A stretch of DNA of 28,599 bases, taken from positions 1 through 28,599 of IMG/VR virus record IMGVR_UViG_3300017818_000077; one strand, written 5' to 3'. The notes beneath the pieces were generated by a model. It saw only the letters and a list, made by a program, of their open reading frames with translations, had not been told where the DNA came from and did no database searches. Of this stretch, positions 8,139 through 18,900 are shown piece after piece. Within the stretch, counting starts at the first letter, position 1, and each line of letters opens with the position of its first letter. The position numbers were made by a program, and so were the translations under genes. Source of the DNA: a virus.

Positions 8139-9983
8139 ATGTCTAAAATACCTAAAGAACATATAAGTGAATTAGATTTTAATGAGATAAGAAAAAACTT
8201 TCTTAGTTATGTACAAAATAATTCTGAATTTGCGAATTATGATTTTGAAGCCTCAGGTTTAAATTTCGTTGTTGACCTTCTCGCCTATAATACACAATAC
8301 AATGCCTTTTACTTGAATCAAATCTCAAGTGAAATGTACTTAGATACAGCACAGAAAAGAAAGAATGTTGTATCAATCGCAAAGCAAATGGGCTACACTC
8401 CTCGTTCAAAGAAATGCGCCCAGGCGGAAGTTTTACTTCGCTTAACAGGTACTGAGAATTTCAGAGGACCTCTTCCTGTTGAAAGATATACTGAATTAAT
8501 CGGTAAAGATATTAATGAAGATACATATCCTTTTGTTGTAAAACACCGTGTCAATGTTTCAGGAGGACGTAATTGGGAGGAGCCATTAATATTATTACAA
8601 GGTTCACATCAAAGAGAAGAAATAGTAGTTAATAATCTCATGCTTGAAAAAAAGTATGAAATACCAAGTAGAGATATTGACCTCAATACTCTTGAAGTTT
8701 ATGTAAAACCATTTCGTGAATCACAAGAACAAGAAAGATTTTTTGAAGCTCAAGATATTACACTATTGAATAAAGACTCAAAAATTTATTTCATTGAACA
8801 AAATTATGAGGGCAAGTATGAATTAGTATTTGGTGATGGTGTTTTGGGTAGAGCAGTTGAGAATAATAATTGTATTGTATTAGAATATCTTGTCACCCGG
8901 GGTAACGAAGGTAATGATTGTGTTCAATTTAATTTTAAAAATCGTAAAGAAATACCGATCAATTATCTTATAAGAACAGTTAGTCCTTCAGCCGCTGGAC
9001 AAGCCGAAGAAGATATTGAAACTATTCGTTTAAGTGCAAGAAAAAGTTTTATGAGCCAAAATCGGCTTGTGACCGCAAAAGACTATGAAATTGCATTATT
9101 AAGATACTTTAATTATATTGATACAATTTCTGTTTGGGGAGGAGAGCAGAATGATCCGCCTGCATACGGAACAATTTTTTGCGCAATTAAACCAAAAAAT
9201 TATCCGTCATTGATGGGTACTCAAAGACAAGAAATTTCAAATAAACTTAAAGAACTAAGTGTAGTTACAATTACACCTAAAATTTTAGATCCTATTTATA
9301 CATTCATAAGAGTAAAAAATCAAATTGTTTATAATGCAGATGAAATTACATCAACAGAAGGAACAATTATAAATGAAACAAAAGTACTGCTTCATAATTA
9401 TTTAAAAAATAATTTATTAAAATTTGAAAAACAATTTCATATCTCAGATATTAATCGATTGGTTGATAAACAAGATGATAATTATGTTGCAACAAATACA
9501 GCAGTTGTACTGTATCAAAGAATATCACTTGATGTTGGTGTACCAAGTTATTATGAAATTAATTTTAATAATAAAATAAAACATGGATCTCTTAAAGCAA
9601 CTCACTTTGATTATCTTGACGAAAATAATAATTACATTCGTAATTGTTATTTGAAAGAGAATTCTAGCTTTAATGGAAAAGTTGATGTTGTAACTGATAT
9701 TATGGTTGGAACTATAAAAGAAACAGCAGTTATAAAAAAAGATGTTGCAGACATTAATTATGATACAGGTAAATTTAAACTTGAAACTTTTCTACCATAT
9801 TTGTCAGATGGAAAAACAGAATTTATTATTGATGTAACACCTGATACGTTTATTATTTCACCAGCAAAAGAACAAATCTTAGCAGTGCTTGAAGAGGATA
9901 TTGAAATTTTACCAGAACCATTTGTTGATCGTGTGGTCAATTCACAGACACTTACAAAAAATGGGATGTTTAAATCCTTATGA
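8139..9983 (+). CDS. 6: gp6-like baseplate wedge protein (baseplate J family)
   Basis: The product is 614 aa (T4 gp6 is ~660 aa). Residues 12-100 match the conserved gp6 N-terminus (LNFVVDLLAYNTQYNAFYLN, then a D-T-A-x-x-R-K helix and GYTPRS). Residues 217-255 contain IYFIEQNYEGKYELVFGDG and a turn before ...YLVTRGNEGN. Residues ~288-352 carry the baseplate-J region, including SQNRLVTAKDYE and WGGEQNDPPAYG. gp6 forms the dimeric ring that ties wedges together around the hub. The stop overlaps the next start (ATGA at 9980-9983). It is a near-certain family member; the C-terminal ~150 residues diverge from what I can recall of the family. Confidence 0.95.
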   Translation: MSKIPKEHISELDFNEIRKNFLSYVQNNSEFANYDFEASGLNFVVDLLAYNTQYNAFYLNQISSEMYLDTAQKRKNVVSIAKQMGYTPRSKKCAQAEVLLRLTGTENFRGPLPVERYTELIGKDINEDTYPFVVKHRVNVSGGRNWEEPLILLQGSHQREEIVVNNLMLEKKYEIPSRDIDLNTLEVYVKPFRESQEQERFFEAQDITLLNKDSKIYFIEQNYEGKYELVFGDGVLGRAVENNNCIVLEYLVTRGNEGNDCVQFNFKNRKEIPINYLIRTVSPSAAGQAEEDIETIRLSARKSFMSQNRLVTAKDYEIALLRYFNYIDTISVWGGEQNDPPAYGTIFCAIKPKNYPSLMGTQRQEISNKLKELSVVTITPKILDPIYTFIRVKNQIVYNADEITSTEGTIINETKVLLHNYLKNNLLKFEKQFHISDINRLVDKQDDNYVATNTAVVLYQRISLDVGVPSYYEINFNNKIKHGSLKATHFDYLDENNNYIRNCYLKENSSFNGKVDVVTDIMVGTIKETAVIKKDVADINYDTGKFKLETFLPYLSDGKTEFIIDVTPDTFIISPAKEQILAVLEEDIEILPEPFVDRVVNSQTLTKNGMFKSL

Positions 9984-12900
9984 GTTCACCAAGAGATTTA
10001 ATTGAAAGTCAATTTCCTAGTTACTTTCTCGAACAATATCCACAATTTGTAAAGTTCATTGAAGAATATTATGATTTTCTTGAATCTTCAATTGTAGTTT
10101 TCAATGAACCGAAACGTTGTAAGCCGGGTGATGTTCTATATGGATCATTATCAAAAGCAAAAGCAATTGTAAAAATTGCTGCTGATAATAAATTTTATTT
10201 TGATTATCAAACAGAAAATAATACTTTCTATAAAAATGAAGTTGTTCTAAATGGATCAACTGGTGAAATATATGTTATAAAAAATGTCTATCAAAATATT
10301 TTTAGTTTTGCTAAAAATATGGAGAAAGAAACTGCTTATGATACAGTCCGAAGTTTATACAAAAAATATTTTAAGAGAGATATTTCTTTAGATCATAGTA
10401 TCTTTCGAAGAGTAGACCCCAACACCCTTACAAAAAGAATTCTTGATTATTATCAAAAAAGAGGTACTGAAGATTCAATGTATTGGTTCTTCAGAATTTT
10501 CTTTGATGATGATATTGAATTATATTATCCTAAAGTTAACATACTTCGTCTTTCAGATACTAATCATATTCAAAGACGATGGATGCAAATTGTATATGAT
10601 GTATCTCTTGAAAGATTTTATAAAACACGAATTGTTGGTGTTAAAAGTAAAGCAACAGCAACTGTAAGAGCCACAGAAGTTCGCAATCGCCATTCAAACA
10701 CTCGAGCATTTCTTGATTTAATTTTTATCAATGGAAATTTTGTTGAAAATGAAGAAATCATTGGATACGATATCATCACTGGACAAGAAAAGGCGAGGTC
10801 GTTTGTCCGTAAAACCGCAGGAAAATTAAAGATACTTGATGGTGGTATTGGCCACTTTATGAAAGATGAGTTCGGTTTTGCTGATGGTGTTGGTGAAGTT
10901 GTTTGGCAAGATGAATATTCTGTTACACAAATAAAAGTTCTCAATCCAGGATATTTACATTCACCTGGTGATGTAATTGAATTTGATAATGAATATCGTG
11001 GTGCAACTGCATTTGCAAATGCAGAGGTTCAAACTGTTCAAACAGATTATCAGTTCTCAGATTATGCATTTCATTTGAACACTGTAATGAAATATCAGCA
11101 AGTCAGTTCTTTCCTACATATGAACTTGACTGATTTTATTGCAAACAATTCACCAACAATTTTTGAAAACGCACATTCAGCCTCACAATTACCTGATACT
11201 TGGAAAAAACTTGGTCCGATTGATAAACTTCAAATCAACAAATCAGGTCTTAACTATAAGTTTGCACCTGCTGCAAAAGTTATCAATACAAACAAAGTTG
11301 CTCACATCACCAAATATTTTGATCTAACATTTGATTTGCAGCATCCAAATACATACTTGATGGATGCAAATACATTTGTTATAATTGATGGTGAGCCTGC
11401 TTATTTTCAGGGTGTAAAATCAATCAGCAATAATATCTTCTTGTCAAATACAAATTTGTTGACAGAAGATTTCCATGTCCATCGTTTTATTGCACCTCGC
11501 TGGCTTGAAGCAAACAACCGAATAGCTACTGCAAACATTCAATTCTATACGTCAAGCAATACACTTGAACTATCTGATATTTTATTTGATACTTACAATA
11601 AAAATGAAGTAATGAATTTGCCAGTCAAGGCACTTCATTCATGGGAAGGTCTTGCTAATGTATCACAGATTGAACCTGAACTTGGTTATGGTATTTCAAG
11701 AGTTCAAGCAACACAAGCTGGACTCATGGCAAGAATTGATGATAAAATTAGTTTCTTAGATAAGCCTGAATTGCGAGAGTATGACAATCCAAATATATTG
11801 CATGGGTTAACTGCTGAAGTTGAACTTGAAGAAAGTATTCTTTTTGATCCAATTCCATTCTTTAAAGAGAATAATAGTAATCTTTCTTCTGAAAAACATA
11901 TTCAAGATAATTATTATTATCAAACATATTCATATGAAATTATCACAAGCTTAAAGCCCGATGATATCGATATGAATTTGTTTGATGATTTACATCCTGC
12001 TGGTTTTATTGCATTTGTAAGAAATCGTATTGATTGGGAAATGCAACAGCATTTAAAAGTTACTGCATTCCCAAGAGTGGAAATATATGTTGAAACTGCT
12101 AAGTGTATGATTGACACACATGAAGCAATTCAACGTATTCAAATTACACATAAAAAGATGGAAGCACAATCAACTGAAGAACGAGATTTTTATACTCGAG
12201 TTGAAGTTGATAACACTGCAGATAATACTATCAAGGAAACTGAAGTATATCCTAGATTTGAAGAAGTTGCATTTGTTAATGCATTTGAAGCATTTAAGTT
12301 TTATGTTGAAGATGTATTGATTCGTCCAGAAAGTAGTACATTCACAGAGTTTCGTCAATGTTTGGGTGGTAACTTAACTTTTGACCATGGCAGTACACCT
12401 ACTGATTTACTTGATTTAGAAATAACTTTTGACTCAATTGAAACTGAACCGCCTTGGGGAAGATTTGACGGTACTGGTGGCTGTGAGTTAACTGGTTATG
12501 GAACTACAAAAGAATATCAAAAATTAATTCGTGAACAATTTCACTATGATGGTCATGTAGCCATTGAATCATTTGTGAAATTAATTAATATTGAAGATAA
12601 AGCAAATTGGAAAGCTGATATCATTGAAGCATTTGGTGGTAGAATTGGAGATCGACTAGATCAACCAATTAATAATCATGTTGCAACCGTTGAAGAAATT
12701 ATTGAACGCACCGTTGGAAACAATCCGGGTAAAAGAATATTGATTCGTGATTCAATGGGCGAGGCATCAAAAGTATTTTTTGATTCAGAATATTCATATA
12801 ACTGGCAAGAAAATAAGTACTATGATGCATTTCCAGTAAATTTCACAGAAAATCCATATTGGCTTTGGGACCTAGATAAAAGTGCATATAATGCAGCAGC

Positions 12901-15900
12901 AATGAATGTTGACCCACTTGAGCCAGATTTCTCAGATGATGGCGGTGGACCAAAAAGATGCCGTGCAGATTGGCATGATCATAATGCAAGGAACTTTTCA
13001 AATGAGCCAGCAACTGCATACATGCCTACGATATCTGGAAATACTATTGAATATCGTGGTTCTTATCTACCGACAACTGAAGTACTTACAAAGAATCGTG
13101 GATTTATTCAAATACAATATGTGCAACCAAGTGACATTGTTGCCACAATCAATGATAAGGGTGAAACAGTTTGGTTGAATCCAACTGAAGTTATTCGTCA
13201 GGAATATACCGGTTATATGTATCGAATTACAGATTATAACCGCATATCATTTACTGTTACACCAAGACAAAACTTAGTATTATTTGATGAACGTGCAAAG
13301 CCAGATATTAAAGCTGAGTTGTGGAAAGCAGAACGAATACAATTACCTAGAATGGTAAATCATAGTTTTGCTATTGTAGATCATAAATCAACTTCAATGA
13401 CGGATGATTCAATAACAGATTATATTCCTGTTACAAATTGTCATAAATTTTTAATTGAATATACAGGTTATGTTTATTGTTTACAGTTTGCTGATTATAA
13501 AGAAGGCATTGGAGCAACGGATAAATTCAGAGTTAATGAAGCAGACCTAAGCGCATTGCAAATTGCTTTAGAAATTCGTGATGAAAAAATGCTTCCTAAG
13601 GTTGATGTTCCCGCAGAGCAACCAACGATTTGGAATTATGACCATATAAAGAGTGGTATTCGTATTGATATGAGTAGCTTTACTTATAATATCGATGCAA
13701 ATAGTGCCGTACTTGGTATATCAAATACACGGTTTGAGGAAGCAAAACTAAATCATGCCAAAATGTTGAATATTGATGGTCCATTATTTGACCGCAATAT
13801 GGGTTGGTATGATAAATTAACTTTTGACAATACTAATCTAGCAGAGTTTTCCGACAGTGGTGAAAGATTTAAAGTATTTGCAACAAGAATGTATTCCGCT
13901 TCAGCAGTTGCGTTAACACCAAAACCTGTAGTGATTGAAACACCGCTAATATATCAGAAAGAAACTTTAGCAAATTATTCTGGTCAAATTGGTGGATTCC
14001 TACCAGATAGTCCTTATTTTGAAAAGGCAAATACAGCAAATGGTGAAATACAAGAAAAGTCCGGTGCAGACCTAACGCAAATTACTTATCTTGATTTTGG
14101 TGATCAAAGTGCAACCATGCAGCCAATGTCAACTCTATCTCAAGAAAATGATATTGGTTTGTATCCTAAGTTTTATAATCAAAAAATTGGTTGGGATAAT
14201 AGACCACTAGATCCACCATGGATGCCGTATGGTTTGTTTGATGCTGCCAATACAACTACGATTAATGTACGGACTCATCGATTTGATGCCGATGCAAATA
14301 CAGGCGCATTAACATTTGGACATACTATTGGAGATGCAAACTATACAGAACAGCCACATGAATTAGTAAGATTTAATAATTTATTTGATTCAATTAAATT
14401 TGATTTTACATTTGATAAAACACATGCAAGATATAAAACGAATGAGCAAAAGGTATTTGCAGTACAAACACTATCAAGTGAAGCAGAAGGTAAAGCAAGA
14501 GCAAAGTATGGAGGCTCTGAACAAATACGCATTCGTGAAAACTTTGGTACTGCTATTGTCGCAACGATTAAAAACTACAGAATAGACCCAAAAAAAAAAT
14601 TCTTTGATAGCTTAATTTATACATTTGACCGTGATTATAATAAGGCACAATATAGTGAAGAAGGTTGGGATAGTGGTCATACACCAAGAAAACTTGATTT
14701 AGATTGTTTCCATTTATTCTTCGATGCAGATGGTATTGATTTTGGTAGATTGGACATTCAGTATTATACCCGTGACTTTGCACCAAAGACCTTAGATAAT
14801 ACAGGTTTAAACTTCACACAAACTGATACGAATTGGGATCGATACGGTTGGTTATATAAAGATTGCAGTTCACGATACACACCATTCCCCTATGACGAAA
14901 CTGACACAAGCATTCGACTTGACCTTGAATTAGTTTACGAGATTGATGGTTATGGTCCGCATAATTATGCTGCATCTTTTGATGATGGCGACAATCGATA
15001 TGGATTCAGTAGAACTAAGTTTCCGAAATTTGATAATAGCCGTGGTGCGATCAAACCATACATTGATCCAGAATATGTTATCACAATTGATGGCGGCCAC
15101 ACACCATTTGAGCCAACTGCTGGTGATTGTGTAATTGAAATTGATGCTGCACCATTTAGAGATGTTGAAGCAAAACTTGTCCTTGAACAACCACTAAAAT
15201 GGATTTCCGGACCTTTCTTTGACCGGGCTAAGAAAGATGTATCTTTCGATCAAATTTTTGAACCAAAGTTTGATGATATACATTCAGGTCATATACCTCC
15301 TTTAATTGCTGAATCTGAACAAGTATTAATAAATTATAATGATGTATATGTCTGTGACTATGGATGGATTTATCATCATACATTAGTTGATCGTTATTTG
15401 AAAATGAAGATACATCCATTCTTGAGTAGAAGAGGTGGATGTCCACCAGATACAACTGAAGGAACAGTTGCTGTAGGTGATTACTACTTCTACAATTTTG
15501 ACCATGCAGACATGAGTATTGAACTTGAAGATGTAGAAACAATTGTTTATCATGCACCATCAGAAGTCCAAGAAGTAATTGAAACAATTGAAATGCCAGA
15601 AATTGAAGTTGTAACTGAAATTCAATCCTGCAAGCCAATTCGATATACAGATACCATTGCATATTTTGAAAGATACTTCATTGAAGCCTACATGGGTGAT
15701 GATTGTCCTGGACCAGATCGTTTACAACGAAATGAGTTGTTCTTATGGCCATCGATCATTAATGATGTGAAATTAAACATGAGAGCATATGCATGGCAAG
15801 CAATCTATTCAGATGAAATAAATTCAAATACAGCAGAAGTGGTTGTAATTACAGATGGATTTGGAAGTACAAAACTTGATTCATATTGGGGTGAACATTA

Positions 15901-18900
15901 TATACATGTTGACCAACCAATACTTTCCAGAAATTGTGCAATTGCAAATGAAGATAAAATCAAAACATTCTATTGGACAAAAATTACAGATTGCCATTTG
16001 AGAGAACCGATTCGAGATTATACTCGAGACTTAGTATATACGGGCAAGGTAAGTCAACAAACAATTCAAATACAAGAGCGGTCACCGAATACATGGATTG
16101 TTGATGCAGAAACATGGCCAACATATACAGACGAACAATTAATTAATGGTGAATTTGGTCTTCTTGAAAAGTTGACTGAGGTTGAGATGGGAATTCGGTT
16201 AGATGATCGTTGGAAATATCTTGCTCTTGATGGTATTATTAATTCAAAACTATATGAACCAATTGGACGTGACATTCAAAAGAATGAAATTATTCAAAGT
16301 AACTTGCAGCACATACCAACTGTTCTTGTAAAAGGTTTGACAAAGATACGAAAAACTGATGAAGTAATAACAAACTCAACTGCAAACATTGTTTCTTCTT
16401 TAATTCGACATGCTGATCAAGATGTAGAAGCAATGTTTACAACTAAAGAAGAAAATGAAGACGAAATTATAATCAATATGAAAGACCGTGGTAAGATTAT
16501 TGATTTGAATGATATTATTGCGGCTAAATTCTGGAAGTATATTCAGCCAAATATGGACAATTATGAAATTACAGATAGTCCTTGGGAATTTATTCCAACT
16601 GTAAAAGCTACTGCTTTCAATGAAATTGAACAGTATCGTTCAAACAGTCTGATGGCTGTTGCAAATCCAGATACAGTTCAAAGTACAAGAATTAAAAAGA
16701 AAAAGGACAAGGCAAATACTGCAAATTCAATTAGTCCTACAATGCCACCAGCTAAGGAATCACCAAGAATTGATAGCCGTGATGACTTCCATCGAATGAT
16801 TGATGCACAGTTTCGGCTTGATGATAATCCAGAATTAGAATATGTGATGAATCTGAGAGACCGCTGGATGTTATTGGATTTAGATGATATCATTGCACCA
16901 AGATTCTTTGAGTTGCTACCTGCACGACCACAAATTTATACTATTTCTGATTATGTTGATGAGTATATTCCGACTGTAAGAGCAGTTGCATTTAATGAAA
17001 TTGAACAATATCGCAATAATGTTATGACTGCAACATATGAATCAATGACAACAGTTCCATTTACTCAATCAGTTGAAACTATACAAACAACTGATGAAGA
17101 AAATGAAATTGAATATGTCATTGATATTCTAGACAGAAATAAAGCCATTGATCCAAATAAGATTATTGCTGCAAAATATTATGATTATATTGCACCAAAT
17201 ATGATGAGATATCCAATTTTGGATTATGTGCTTGATCGAATTCCTGTGGTGACTGTTGATAGTAGACCATCAATCCGTGTAAAGAATGAACATAAGTATA
17301 ACTTGCAGGCAAATCTATTCTTTGCAACAACATTTACTGGTGAGGACCTGCATCAAGAGATTGATGTATCCCATGATACACATGAAAACAATGAAGTCGA
17401 ATATGTAATTAACATGTTTGACCGATGGCGCACAATACCTCTTAATGAAAAACCTGTTGAGGGCCGTTGGGAAAATTGGATTATAACTAAGAAATCTTTG
17501 ATTTATCCTATTGTTGATGATAAAAATGGTTATATGCCAACCGTAAGAGTTGATCCATTACCATCAATTATACCAACAAGAGAAGAAAAGCACGACCTTC
17601 AAAGCAATACATTCCCATATACTGTAATGACAGGAGATTTCTTATCTTCTGTAGTTGAAATGAAACAAATAGTTGATGAACATACTGAACTTGAACATGT
17701 AGTAACATTGTGGGCAGATTATACAATTAATCTAGCAGATAGTATTGGTCCTTGGTATGATGAAGTAATAACTGAAGCACTTCTTGAAACGAAACTAAGA
17801 GACAAATATTATACAGCACATACTCCGAAGTTCAAAACACTTCCTGAAATTGAAGTTGTCCATGAACATACTGCAAATGTAGAATACTTTACAACATCAG
17901 TAATGTATGATGAAGCAACATTTAATGATGTAAGTGGTGAAGTTGAACTTGAAGGTGAACATGAAAGACTTATTCATATACCTGATCGGCATCGATTAGT
18001 TAACTTGAATGATCGTATGCCACATTATCTTGCAGATGAATATATTCATGACAGTGTATGGTTTGATTTAGGAAAACGAATTACATGGGATGATGGCTAT
18101 GCAATGCCAAGAATGACAATTGATAGTAGACCTTCAATTGAATCACTACGAACATATCATCATGATATTCGATCAAATACATGGCTGTTTGAAACAACAT
18201 CACACGATTCATATATTGATCAATCATTTGAAACTACACCAATTAATGATCTTGAGTTTGAGAATAAGATTGTACAACGAGCGCCATATTTTGATTTGAC
18301 AAAACCAATACCAATCAATCAATGGTTTGGTATGGGATTTGCTCAAGAAATTACTGATGAATGGACCAAATTAAAGTTGACTGATTGGGTTGGAGATAAA
18401 GCAATCTTTGGTGCAGTTGACCCAGAAGTTTATATTATAAATGCAAATACAGTAAGCATGGAACCTGAATATGATTTTGTTTACACCGCACTTGAAGAAC
18501 AGTCACTATATGTGAATTTGGGCCCAACAACTGAATATCAAGAATTGAATAATGATGTATTCATGTATAATGATAGTAAAACTTTTGGTATGGAAAGACA
18601 AACGAAATCATGGTTTAAAGATTGGATACTTGCTGATTATCTGAATCATCGTCTACGTCCAAATGCAACAATACCAACCGTTGCTCCAGGACCTCTATCA
18701 AATTACGAAGCAGAACAAAGACTGGTTAACCGACCAGTGCATTCGGCATATGGGCCTCAACAATGGAAACAAGATCGTTGGACATTTAAAGTTTCTACAG
18801 ATCCTCAAACAGTTACATGCTATACTGAGTTTACTCTTGATACATTTGTTGAAGGCCATATGATTTATACTGGTACTGAAATTCGTGCTGAAACTCAAAT

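Noticed and set aside
15228-15662. 144-codon frame on the - strand within the giant gene
   Set aside because: It is Gln/Leu/His-rich as expected for an antisense reading of Asp/Glu/Asn-rich coding DNA, with no start signal.
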